Shown one piece after another: positions 52,227-63,073 of a stretch of 64,000 bases of DNA (position 1 is its first letter; each line of letters begins with the position of its first letter). Source of the stretch: Erythrophleum ivorense. Its lineage: Eukaryota > Streptophyta > Magnoliopsida > Fabales > Fabaceae. The position numbers and the translations under genes were made by a program. A model generated the notes under the pieces. The model saw only the letters and a list, made by a program, of their open reading frames with translations. It had not been told where the DNA came from and did not search any database. The DNA is taken from positions 4,857,501-4,921,500 of the forward strand of contig JAIUCV010000011.1 in NCBI GenBank assembly GCA_026724425.1, given 5' to 3'.

Positions 52227-54456
52227 TTACAGGACAGGATTGTTGCCATCTAGTGTCAGAAGAACCTTATAAAGTTCTGGCCGGCGATCGCGGAATACAC
52301 CCCAAGAATGTCGCTTGGATTTGATCTTGTCGAGGTCAAATTCAGCAATAAGAACAGCTTCCTCTTTATCATCAGCAGCTGAAACAATTTCTCCAGTAGG
52401 TCCTGTTTGTTGAAAGAAAAAGTACACAAGATTCAGAAAAGTTATGTCTGCAGCAAAATACCTAAGAAGATACAGAAATGAAAGTAAACCGATTAAACCA
52501 TCGTGAATAAAAAAGAGAGAGGAGGAGGCTACAGCGCAAGAAAATACATGGTCAAGAGCTTGAAAGCCTATCAATATTTTCAGTAAAAGACCTTTCTTCT
52601 TTAGTCAGGGAATAATGTGTGTTTCCATGCAAAAAGCAAAACAGTTCAGAAGAACTACCTGCGATGAAGGAGTTTCCATAAAATGTTATCTCACTTTTTC
52701 CATGTTCAGTCTCAATTATCTCCTTTCCTATCCGATTTGAAGCTACAACAGGTACCTGTAAATTCCAGAATTAGTTTATTTCATATGTTGGAAAGTTTGG
52801 TATGTATATTCACATGAGTGGTTTAGTACTTGGCATGTATAAAAAACAATAACCCCAAACAAGAAAAGAAATTCCTTTTCTCTAACACATACTCCAGCAA
52901 ATAATTTTGTGTATCCTTTATCAGACAAATATTGCTCAACAAATTGTCGACTTAAGTGGCCTTTACTATGTGCTTTTCCTAATTTTCCAAGTACCTGAAA
53001 ATCTAAATCTATTTATAAAAAAATTTGAATATATATACCCAAAATAAATAAATATTCCTATATTATTTAGGACATATACAATACATAAACTTCAACTTTT
53101 TCATATTTCTTATGCTTGAATATTTTATTAATAGGGTTTCAAGAGCATAGGACATTAACTGGTCCCAAAAAAAAAGTGCATGAAACATCAAATTTTTCAC
53201 ATACGAAACACCACCTTGAAAAAACTTAAAACAGAAATATTGACAGATTTAAAAGAAATATTTGTGAGCATATCACTTCATTCACAAAACCTACCAAATT
53301 GGCCCCAGCATGTCCTTGCATCACTCGCCTCCAATGGTCACAGGAGTCAAGCCCTTTGTTTTGAGGTTCAGACCCAATAGCAGTAGGATAAAGCAAAACC
53401 TCGGCACCTTGAAGAACCATTGCCCGGGCTGCCTCTGGAAACCACTGATCCCAGCAGATAGCTGACATGAAAAGTAATTAAAAGAAAAATATAATAACTA
53501 TCAGCTTCAGTCTTCTGTATCCTCAGCCAAGTTGCCTGTCTGGCAGAAAGATTTAAAATAAAATTTCCACTATGTTCTTTGTTGCTAAAGTATATCGTAT
53601 AGCAAAGCTGAAGTCAAAAAAGTGGGGAAAAAAATTATAGGTAAAATGCCTTTCTGTCTGTCATAGATGTCTTGATACTAAATACCAAATGAAATGTTAC
53701 CATCATCTTCTTAGAGTGCAGATTAATAGAATAAAATGTGAATAATCATAGTAATTGCATGCTCTTACCAACTCCAATCTTTGCAAATTTAGTCTGGAAA
53801 ACCTGTTTGGCACAACGCTCAATGTTACATGACCATCCCAGTTATCATAAACCAAAACAAAGGCCATTAAAAGCGATAAATATCAATAAAGGTTATCCTT
53901 GGTACCCACCTTGAAGCCAGTGTCACCTGGATTAAAATAGAACTTTTCCTGGTAACCTGTAGAAGAGGTTATTGATTACAATTCTTCAGATACTAAACAA
54001 TGCACAGATACCCTAAAAATTGCATACCTGGTCCGTCTGGGATGTGTGACTTTCTATAGATCCCAAGATCAGTCCCATCAGCATCAACAATGGCTATTGA
54101 ATTATAATGCGCATTGTTTGCCTCCTCAAAGAAGCTAACAGGTATGACTACACCTAACTCTTTTGCAACTTTCTGCATCCTATAGCATGCAAATTGAAAC
54201 AAAAGTATGATTAACTGCAAAATGAATGCACATTAGAGTCAAAGCCAAATTTTTGTTCCTATCCCTTAAAGGCTTAAAAAGGACCATATAATGGATCCAG
54301 CCAAATGGCATGCCAGCATTGACTGACAACAAAATTACAGGAGCCAGTTCTTCTATGTTTTTACCTTAGAATTGTTGGATGGCCCTTATAAGGCTTAGCT
54401 CTTTGAATGTAATCCTCTCTTTGTGCCTGACAGAAGTAATAACCTTCAAAGAGTTC
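52227..54456 (-). CDS. NLP1: N-carbamoylputrescine amidase, 3' exons (gene continues past the window)
   Basis: Seven exons: 54456-54365, 54179-54028, 53956-53910, 53802-53769, 53461-53295, 52755-52659, 52402-52227, giving the C-terminal 254 residues. The enzyme converts N-carbamoylputrescine to putrescine, CO2 and ammonia in the arginine-decarboxylase route of polyamine synthesis. The nitrilase-fold triad is present: Glu in ELFEGYYFCQ (first visible exon), Lys in YRKSHIPDGPG, Cys in GVAICWDQWFPE. Also family-typical are SEPQNKGLDSCDHWRRVMQG and the end SWGVFRDRRPELYKVLLTLD. About 45-50 N-terminal residues are missing. They must lie upstream of a large retrotransposon that starts 36 nt before the first visible exon, and I find no fitting exon before base 64000. 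The visible frame is undamaged, so the gene may still work if the enlarged intron is spliced. Confidence 0.93.
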
Positions 54457-54492
54457 CTACAATCATTCATGAGGATGAACAAATCAACAACC

Positions 54493-54758
54493 TGATGCAA
54501 GGCTCGAGGCAATAAATTCTCTTAATGGAAATTCATTAGATGATTCAACAGCTTCTTCTACTCTAGCTTATATTTATGCTAGAGAGAATAGAAGTGGTCT
54601 CTTATTCTGTTACATTCAGTTATGCTTCATAACTGATTCTCATTACTAACAGAACTAACTAACATTTAACCACATTTAACTACTATAACAGCAACTAACA
54701 GCAATTAGTAGCACATAAAACTCACAAACTACTGCTATTATACGTCTTACACGTCCCA
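54493..54758 (-). repeat. 3' LTR of the gypsy element
   Basis: On the plus strand it starts TGATGCAAGGCTC and ends TTACACGTCCCA. It aligns with 62830-63073 over nearly its whole length (shared AGAGAATAGAAGTGGTCT, CAGTTATGCTTCATAACTGA). It differs by substitutions and small indels, so the insertion is not very recent. Confidence 0.93.
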
Positions 54759-54778
54759 ATTATCCCCCCCTCTCTTCT
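54759..54778 (-). other. Polypurine tract
   Basis: Read on the minus strand this is AAGAAGAGAGGGGGGG directly before the 3' LTR, the priming site for plus-strand synthesis. Confidence 0.85.
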
Positions 54779-54789
54779 TAATAGAAAAA

Positions 54790-55160
54790 TCCTTGTCCTC
54801 AAGGATTAGGATCAATATGCCCAGTGTTGAACTCTGGAAACTGTTCTTGAACACTAATCAAGTCTTTCCAAGCAGCATTGACAGCACTAGTGTTCTTCCA
54901 TTAAATTAAAACTTGAGTAATTGGAAGATGACCCCTCTTCACTACTTTTCTTGCCAAAATATGTTCAGGTTCCACAGTAAAATGCCCTTCATTATCCATA
55001 TTAGGAAGCTTGGTACACACATGGAATATCTTCATCTTCATGTTTCTTCAACATTGACACATGGAAAACAGGGTGAATTTTAGTGGCTTGAGGTAAGTGC
55101 AGCTTGTATGCTACCTGCCCAATCCTCTGAACTACCTAATATCGCCCATAAAATCTTGCT
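54790..55160 (-). pseudogene. Integrase C-terminal and chromodomain-like remnant
   Basis: The minus strand gives RIGQVAYKLHLPQATKIHPV then FHVSMLKK, typical of the integrase C-terminus in plant gypsy elements. A broken chromodomain-like stretch follows (EHILARKVVKRG, AAWKDLISVQEQFPEF). In-frame stops interrupt it, so it cannot be translated whole. Confidence 0.7.
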
Positions 55161-55288
55161 GCCAGCTTGTGCAAAGTAGAAATGTTAAGGACATTTCTTC
55201 TAAATGGCTATAACTTCAAATAGACAAGGTCTCCTACCGCAAATTCTCTTTCTATTCTGTGCTTATTAGCAGCTTGAACAATTCAGTT

Positions 55289-56254
55289 TTATGCCTTCAG
55301 TAGATGCTGTTTTAGTAATAAAATTGTGACGTCCCTCTCATTTGAACTCCTATCAACCATTTCATTGTTCAAATCCCTAGCAAGATATGGCAAATGTGTT
55401 GGTGGTTTTATCCCATAAACAGCCTTAGATAGAGTCATACCAAAGGTTGAATGGTACAAAGTATTATATCGAAATTCGGCCAAAGGCAGCCACTTTATCC
55501 ACTATTTTGGTAGATCACTTGTCATACACTGCAAATAACACTCCAAAAATCTGTTTAATACTTCCATTCAACCATACGTTTGAGGGTGGTAAGTGGAAGA
55601 ATACAACAACTTAACCTTCTATAATCTGAAAAGCTCCATCCAAAACTTCTCACAGAAAATTGGATCCCTATCTGTTACAAATTGTTTTAGGCAGCCCATG
55701 TAATTTGACAACATTATCCATGAAAATTTGGGCAACTTCCATGGCTGAGAATGGATGTTTTAATGCCAAAAAGTGAGCTGCTTTATTCAATCTATCCACC
55801 ACCACCAATATCACTGTCCTACCATATGATCTAGGCAATCCTTCAACAAAAGCCATACTCAAATCAGTCCACACATTCTCTGGTATAGGAAGCAGCTGCA
55901 ACAAGGCTGGAGTAGCTGCATTCACATTCTTATGTCTTTGGCAAATTGCACACTCCCTTACATAATTCCTCACTTGCTTCTCCATCCCTTTCCAATAGAA
56001 CACTGTTGATAACCTTCTGTATGTGGCTATAACTCCTGAATGACCACCCAAAGTATCATCATGGAAATGGTTAAGTAATTGTAACTTAAGACCAGGATCA
56101 TCTCCCACCACTACCTTGCCCCTTCTCCTTAAAATTTGATGATGCCATGAGTATTTTGGATGAGAATCTAGATTCTCGTCCAATTGAGAAATGATACTCT
56201 TTGTATTAGCATCGTTCTCCCGTAACTCCTTCACTCTTCTATTGATGCTTGAAG
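55289..56254 (-). pseudogene. Integrase remnant (zinc-binding and catalytic core)
   Basis: The zinc-binding part has H-x-x-x-H-x(n)-C-x2-C: the HSGVIATYRRL segment followed by CAICQRHK. The core has ENVWTDLSMAFVEGLPRSYG with the first catalytic Asp, then VDRLNKAAHFLAL. The frame breaks between about 55500 and 55668 and resumes with AEFRYNTLYHSTFGM and YGIKPPTHLPYL. At 56255 it is cut by the nested MITE, which supplies the first residues of the open frame in the current sequence. Confidence 0.85.
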
Positions 56255-56257
56255 TAA

Positions 56258-56808
56258 GGTATTGTTTGCTAGAGGGGAGACGGGATTGACAAAATGGGAG
56301 AGGGAGTGGGAATGCTGAGAAATTGTGTTTGGTATGTGGGGTACCTGAAGCCATGGGAGAGCATAATCCATCAAACGTAGGAGAGGAGAAACTTTCAACC
56401 TATGGATGGAATGTGCTTTGCCTTGAGGGAGAGAAAATTTTTTGCATCAAACATTGCTTTAATTTTTTGGTTTTTGCATTTTTGGATTCTCATTTTGCAT
56501 TTTTAAATTTTTGGTTTCTTGTTTTTAATTTTTTTTTAAAGCTTAATCCTTTTTTTTGGTTTATTTCAATTAAATATAAATAATATTTTACAACTTCTTT
56601 TTTTATTAAGAGTCATTTTAGATATTTTTCATATTTCTTTTCTATTCTCATTTTATTTATATTTCACCAAACATTAAAAAGTAATTACATTTATATTCTT
56701 TCTTCCATCCTACCAAACATAACTATGGAATACAAGATTCCTTTCCATTCCCATTACATTTCCCATTCCTATTCCATCCAAAACTAATCCTCTGTACCAA
56801 ACAAAGCC
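56258..56808. mobile_element. PIF/Harbinger (Tourist-type) MITE nested in pol
   Basis: A 551-bp element flanked by TAA on both sides (56255-56257, 56809-56811), the preferred 3-bp target of this superfamily. The left end reads GGTATTGTTTGCTAGAGGGG. The minus strand of the right end reads GGCTTTGTTTGGTACAGAGG. The inverted arms go on imperfectly inward. It lies between the RNase H and integrase parts. No coding capacity. Confidence 0.85.
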
Positions 56809-56811
56809 TAA

Positions 56812-57190
56812 AGATAATGATTTCCAAACATGAAGATTCAGAACTGTTCTCCGTTTCTGCCTCATATAACCTTTTAGATAGCACATCGACCACCACATTA
56901 ACCTTGCCTTTTCTATATTCTATTGTATACTCCAAACCCCCACAATTTATGCAACCATTTATGCCATTCTGGAGATACTACCTCCTGTTCAAGCAGGTAT
57001 TTAATTGGCATGTGGTCAGTTTTGACAATAAATGGCTGACCAAACATATATTGCCTCCATTGCCTAACAGCAAACACAATAGTTGTGAGTCCCTTTTCAT
57101 AAGCTGACAAATGCTTCTTGGTTGGGCGAATGCTAATGGGCTACTCCTCCTTGAGGGTAAATGAATGATTAAAGTCACAAGCAAGTGGCA
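56812..57190 (-). pseudogene. RNase H-like remnant of pol
   Basis: The minus strand reads EKGLTTIVFAVRQWRQYMFG, IVKTDHMPIKYLLEQ, then EYRKGKVNVVVDVLSKR, the hallmark run of the gypsy RNase H domain. The last Asp-Ala-Leu-Ser-Arg-type motif is changed to VDVLSKR. A TAG interrupts the start (near 57145). The run upstream passes directly into the pre-RT linker, so the RT catalytic domain is absent. Confidence 0.85.
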
Positions 57191-57339
57191 AGCCTTTCAA
57201 TTCTTGAAAAAGATAACTGAATTGTTATAATAATAGCTCCAATTTAGTGATTTTATTCATTTCTGGCTGCCATCCCCCAATTGTAAATCCATGTTCTTGT
57301 CTTGTTGCTTTTCATTGACCCGTTGCACATAAACTGCAC

Positions 57340-57860
57340 TTTTAAGTAGCTGCCCATTCTGTAAAGGCTCTTCCATGAGCTCAATTTGTCTTTGTTGATC
57401 TCCATAACTCTCCTATTCTTTCCCATTCAACCAGAAACTCATGAACTCGTCCTTCAAATCAATCATAAATTTCCCAAGTGTAGCTAACCATTGAACACCC
57501 AATACCAAATCATATTCCTCCAATTCCATGTACAAAGAAAGTCTGCATAAAATACCTCCCCTTGCATCTTCCAAGGCAGCTGTACACATTTAGTGTCTGC
57601 TATAATTTGTTCTCCACTTGCCACCTTAACTCTAATACCTTTTGTGTATTAAGTCTTCAATTTTAGCTTCTTAACCAGTGCTAGGTTCAGAAAAATATGC
57701 GTGCTTCCTGTAACTATGAGTAAAGAGAATTGCTGCTTCTTAATGAAACCCCTCACATTCATAGTGGGGTACCCTTCTCTTCCTTCTATTGCATTCAATG
57801 ATACCATCAGCTGTCCTTCTTGATTAGTGATGCAATCTTGATATTCTTCTTGTTCCTCAC
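57340..57860 (-). pseudogene. Retropepsin-like protease remnant
   Basis: The minus strand gives VTGSTHIFLNLALVKKL, then EEYDLVLGVQWLATLGKFM, the usual protease flanks of plant gypsy elements. The catalytic D-S/T-G is V-T-G here, with Val encoded at 57712-57714, so the active-site Asp is gone. Further frame breaks follow. Confidence 0.75.
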
Positions 57861-58713
57861 CCTCTTTCTTGAGCTAATATCATAAAGAGTTGAGAGTTTC
57901 TACATTTGTGGTCTTGGGTATATTTTTTTGGGCACCAAAAGCAAAGGCCTTTCCTTCTTCTGTCATCGATCACCCTCTTTGTCAATTGCTTTATGGGTTG
58001 ATTCTGGTTGGTGTTGGTTTTATATGTAAAGGTATTGGTAGGATTGTGTTTTTGGTTATTCAAATTGGCTATGTTGGACTCCTTTTTTGTGAATGTGCTA
58101 AAGGAATTTGATGATGATGGGTTAATGGAGTTTCTTGGGTTAGGAAATGGTTGTGAACTGCTGTGGCTTGGGAAATTCCTTTTGGTTTGGTAAGAATTTT
58201 GGTTTGGAAGGACTAGGATGAAACTTCTTGCAATCTTGCAAGATACATATTATTGGTTAAGTCGAAGGGTTTGAACATTCTGATGGGAGCTTCTATCTCT
58301 AGCTTCAACACCCTAGAAACAACTAATGGCCACTATTTCAGAGATATCACTCCTGATAATAATTCTTCAAACTTCTCCTACTATTCCATCATTGTATCTT
58401 CTTATTTCAGCCTCTTTAGCTCAGCCATAGGGTCCACCTTGAGTATATCATCGAACCTCTTAGACATACTTTCCATATAATCCCCCCACTTTACACCTCC
58501 AGTCTTCTTTCCTCTCATAAATGAGTAGTGCCATTACAGGGCCTTCCCTTCAAGATGAATACTAATAATCTTGATTCTCTACTCTAGTGGCATTCCATCA
58601 ATATCAAAAAATTGCCTACACATGAATCCCTATCCCATATAATATGATCCATCAAACTTGGGAAACTTTGTTCTGGTGGTTCTTGGAGACAAACAAATAC
58701 CCAACAAACTACA
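57857..58713 (-). pseudogene. gag C-terminal part with zinc knuckle
   Basis: A zinc knuckle CFWCPKKYTQDHKC (about 57915-57960) of the plant gypsy form follows a Gln/Asn-rich linker. Upstream is a degenerate capsid region starting with KFPKFDG near 58670, interrupted by several stops. It continues the gag start at 62.43-62.70 kb; the two are now separated by the nested 3.7-kb unit. Confidence 0.75.
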
Positions 58714-61700
58714 TGTAATATCCGATTTGTTGAAAATAAGAGAAAATGTGAGAAACGTAACGTATAGTTTCTCCATAAACGAACGAAACTTACCGGATAC
58801 AAAAGAAAGTCCCCTGAAATGAGATAGTTAAAGTCCTGAAAAATTTGAGAAGCATTCTAGACTCCTAAAAATGAGAATCTCATACTCAAATGAAAAGAAA
58901 AACAGAGTTAGAATGAAAAAACAATTTTTTACGAAAAGCTTACAAAACGTAATGTTATTTTCGTAATTTTGAGCAAATTTTGGAATTCACACAAGAGGAC
59001 TTTTTAAATAAAAATTTTGAACTTTCCAAGGTTCTCAGAGGCCCTGAAAACCATGAAAAGCTCTAGGACAGCTAAAACCCATTCGATGGATGTTTTCCAA
59101 TATCGGTGTACCCAAACTTTGACGGATTCGTTCGAGAAGGTTTTAGCTTTGATTTGAGTGATTTCAAAGGCATTTTACTAAATTGAGAACTTAAATTTCA
59201 TAATGGAAAATACGGTTCTAAAAAAGGAGCTAAAACGAAGGAGAAACGAAAATGCCAAAAACGAAAGGCAAAATAAAAATTTTTAAAAATGTAACCTCCT
59301 TCCACCTATATATATGATGCGCCCTTCTTCTCCCTTCATTTTGCACAACCAAATTTTGCCCAAAATCAGAGGAAAACCCTAGGGAGAGTGGTGCACAAGA
59401 GGGAAGCAAAAAGGAGGAAAAATCAAAGGCTTAAGGAATGGAAATTTAGTAGTTTTTCATACTCTTTCTCTTCCAAACCTCTTCTCCTTCATTCTCCTTT
59501 ATTTCTATGATTATAATGAAGTATATGGATCTATTTTAAAGGAAAAATTGAGGGAAAAATTCGGATTTGAAGGGAGGAGTTCAAAAAAGACAAGATTCAA
59601 GTGAGAAAAAGTAAGAAAACAAGGTAAATCTTGCATCCCCATGGTAGCTACTCCTCCCCCCTTCTTCTCCATATTTCGCCCCATGTATGTAGATGCTAGA
59701 AGGATGGAATTTTAAGGGAACCAAGAGTGAATTTCATGAATTTAAGGGTGGAGAGTAAGAATATGCAAAGAAATTCAAAAAAAAAGCCATGAAATTTCAA
59801 GGTACAAAAACTAAGGTTTTAATTACACCTTGTAAAATCTGATTTTGTATGATAATTCCTAGCCTAAATAAGAATTTAAATGAACTCTCAAGATCGCCTA
59901 AGAAACTCCTCACATTGCATCCTCCCTAGAGAAAATAAAGCAAACTCCAAAAAATCTCATTTCCTCCATAACCTCGGCCTAAAGGGGTTTGTGTAGTTAG
60001 GGAGAGTTTTAAAATTTTCTAAACTCATTCTTGAGTCATATATGATGAATGAAAATGAGGAGAAGACTGGAAAAAATTTAGAACCCATAGAAAGGTGAGT
60101 TAGTGCTTTAGGTTCCATATTATGACCTAAAGAAGCAACATGTAATTAGGCTCTTGGTTTTAATTATGTGATGACTCCAAGAGACTTAAAATGAGTCAAG
60201 AATCATATTTGAAAGAAAAGAATGGAGTTTAGAATTTATTGGAGGGGTGCGCTTCATTAGGTGTAATTATGGAACCATAATGAAGTTTATAGATCAATCT
60301 AGTGTCTAAGCAAGTGTGTGGCCTTAGAATTAATTCCAAAACCTAATTGGCTTCCATAAATTGTGTTTATGTTAAGTGAAATCATTCTCACACTTTTGTG
60401 TGTGTGGACCAAAGGAGGTGTCATTGGTTCAAGAGAAAAAGTGTGTAATTACTTCCAAGGTAGCTCTATCCACCTTCTCTCATGCATGGATATGTGCTTA
60501 GCTTGTCTTGAATGTATGTATGTGTATTTTTAAGCCATAAAAAGTGTTCTAACATAACTTTTAATTCTATGGTGCCATGATGTTACAATATATTCTTATA
60601 TGATGTTTTTGATGTGTGATTGAGTTTGCTTGAGTGTGGTGAGGCCATGGTGAGAATGAGCCAAGAACCCTTGAGATTGATTGAAACAAAGTAAAGAGCC
60701 TCCCAAAAGCAAGATAGACTCCTAAAAGTATGTTTGAGTCCAAGAATCTCTTAAGAATGGGTGAGGCAAGTCCAATATCCACAAGAAATTGAGTGAGGCC
60801 AATCCACTTGCTTGACAAGCTTTTGTATGCTATGTATGACATCTCAAATGATGAAAATGCTTCTTGAATGTTTGCACATGTTAACATGACAATATATGCA
60901 TTTATAAGACTTGTTTGCATCCATTATGTATGATTGAATGGTGAGATGAAACTATTGGAATTCTTGAATCTCATCCTCTCCTCTGCAATGTTCTAACATG
61001 TTAGGGTGGACCAAGAGAGCAAGGAGATAGAAGCCAACCATTTGAGAGATGAGAGTATAACATTGAAATGTATGAAATTTGCTTCTTTAAAGCCATCAAG
61101 GTGGCAAATGTTGTCATCAATGGTTATATATGACCTATGACCTCTTGAACATGTGTAATTATGTTAATAAGTGATGTATGAATAAGAGTTAAAGTTGTAT
61201 GTATGAATATGCACATTTTGGTTATGTATTGGCAGGTTTTCATTATGGAAGTATGTGTATAATTCATGTGGCATAGCCAAAATGAGATGCATGGAGTTTA
61301 TGACCATTTGGGCAACTTACACAAATCCTAATTATGCTTTTAGATTTGTCCAAGAGGTGCCAAACTCCAAAGAAAGCCATTTGGACATTTTGGTATCATA
61401 TATGGAGCCAAAATTGATCATAATGGAACCCTATATCACTTTTTATCCAAATGAGCTCTTCTTGATTTAAGATTTGGCATGCAACTAGACCTTGTTGAGA
61501 GTTTTTAGGGAAGCTAAAGAACTAAATTTTCAGAAGCCTACAAAATATTTGATAAATTTTCAAAATTTTCAAAATTTTCTGATTTTGGTCATGTCACTGT
61601 TCATACTGGTCCAAAAATAAAATTTATCACACAGGGTTTAAATGATGTCCAATTGACACAAAATTTTATACAGAGAAATTAGACTTTCCCAGTGACTTGT

Positions 61701-62426
61701 GCCAACTAGAAGCACCTTATTTAGATGTCTAGAGAGGGAGATATGAATTTTCAAAGAAACTGTCTAGTATCAGTAATTCCAGCCAACCTCTGTTACTGTT
61801 TGATTGGAATTCGAGGTTTGAGTATACCTAAACTAGTATGGAGTTGTTTTTTCCCTCTAGCTAACATCTACAGCTTTCCAGATTGATATCATTTGCATGG
61901 ATTGGATTTTTGTAGAATTAATTGGACATTTTTTAAGTTTGCTACAGAATTATGTGACAGCACCAGTGGACAGTCTGACCTATTGACCTTTTCGTGTGTC
62001 AAACGTTTTCTGTGTTAGATGTTATGATCTGAACATATTTTTAGTATGAAGTAGACATCTGTGGCTTTCTAGAATGCCCAAGAATGCATGATTTCAATTT
62101 TTCTAGAATTAGTTATGATTTTCCAAAGTTATGATAGAAAGGAAGCAAAATCTGGCCAAAATTATATGGGTATATTTCATACATCCCTTCGAATTCCATG
62201 AGATGTAAGCCACTCTTGATGATGCAAATGAGTTGTATTCATGTAATTAAATATGAGAATGTGATACATGAATCCATATGGCCCACGGGACTCAGAAAAA
62301 AAATTGCTGTATAACGCAACGCAAAGAAATGTAATATTTTGATGCTATTTTCCCACTTTCTTGTATAATTCATGACATGAGACTTAGAAGTAACATGAGA
62401 CAAGGCTAGAAATGCATGGTGTTACA
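58714..62426. mobile_element. Nested 3.7-kb TG...CA element, probably a solo LTR
   Basis: It starts TGTAATATCCG and ends GGTGTTACA, and is flanked by CTACA at 58709-58713 and 62427-62431. Removing it rejoins the gag sequence. I find no coding domain, no internal LTR pair, no primer site and no polypurine tract. A TATA-like CTATATATATG at 59306-59316 is followed by a pyrimidine-rich stretch, as at the U3-R border of plant LTRs. Long LTRs of this kind occur in Tekay- or Ogre-like elements (inference). A non-LTR origin is unlikely given the TG/CA ends and 5-bp duplication. Confidence 0.75.
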
Positions 62427-62431
62427 CTACA

Positions 62432-62700
62432 TCCCGATAAACAAACCAAATTAAGGATGTAATCCCTTGTTTCCATTCACATTTATCATAGGTCCGGATT
62501 CCATGGAGGCTTGACTCCCATTTACATACCCATTCGCATTGGCTACTTGTTCGTTTGTCACTTCCACTCTATTCAGCCCTGTTTGAATCGACTTGCATAG
62601 CTCTGCCACACTCACAATAGTATGCATTGTCTTCAATGTCAATTCTGCCATCAGTGACTTTATTTGAAATAGAGAGCGGCTAACATCCGCCATCTCCCCA
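62432..62700 (-). pseudogene. gag N-terminal part
   Basis: An open frame of 80 codons on the minus strand (62693-62451), MADVSRSLFQIKSLMAEL onward, lies just inside the 5' LTR and primer site. It is polar and Asn/Val-rich without a domain I can name. It is gag by position, and it ends at the CTACA insertion site of the nested unit. Confidence 0.6.
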
Positions 62701-62813
62701 TTCAGTTCACTAATATGGCTTTGTGACTGGCCCAGTTCATTTTCAAACTCATCCCATCATTCACGCTCATGATCATGGCTTCTTGTGCTCTTCACCATCC
62801 CCCTGAATCAATT

Positions 62814-62829
62814 GGTTCTGATACCAATT
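62814..62829 (-). other. Primer-binding site (initiator Met tRNA type)
   Basis: Read on the minus strand, TGGTATCAGAACC begins three bases after the 5' LTR. It matches the 3' end of plant initiator-methionine tRNA for at least the first ten bases. Confidence 0.88.
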
Positions 62830-63073
62830 TGATGCAAGGCTCCCGACAAGAAATTCTCTTAATGGAAATTCAACAGCTTCCTCTAATTCCTCTAGCTTAT
62901 ATTTATACTAGAGAGAATAGAAGTGGTCTGTTATGCTGTTACATTCAGTTATGCTTCATAACTGATTCCCATTACTAACAGAACTAACATTTAACCACAT
63001 TTAACTACTATAACAGCAATTGCTAGCACATAAAACTTACAAACTACTACTATTATACTTCTTACATGTAACA
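62830..63073 (-). repeat. 5' LTR of the gypsy element
   Basis: On the plus strand it starts TGATGCAAGGCTC and ends ACATGTAACA, and is followed by the target duplication CAACC. About 22 bp shorter than the other LTR because of small deletions. Confidence 0.93.

Larger units (their letters stand above)
54493..63073 (-). mobile_element. Ty3/gypsy LTR retrotransposon (chromovirus-like), with nested insertions
   Basis: An 8581-bp element flanked by the 5-bp target duplication CAACC (54488-54492 and 63074-63078). LTRs of 266 and 244 bp begin and end TG...CA. A primer-binding site and a polypurine tract lie where expected and show minus orientation, the same as the host gene. The order gag, protease, RNase H, integrase, chromodomain-like tail is that of Ty3/gypsy; the short LTRs and C-terminal tail recall the Reina group (inference). 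It is defective: stops and frameshifts throughout, the RT core missing, a MITE in pol and a 3.7-kb unit in gag. Without the two insertions it would be about 4.3 kb. Confidence 0.92.

Noticed and set aside
58714..62426. The nested unit as a second full retrotransposon
   Set aside because: No gag or pol motif, no internal pair of long direct repeats and no primer site or polypurine tract were found.
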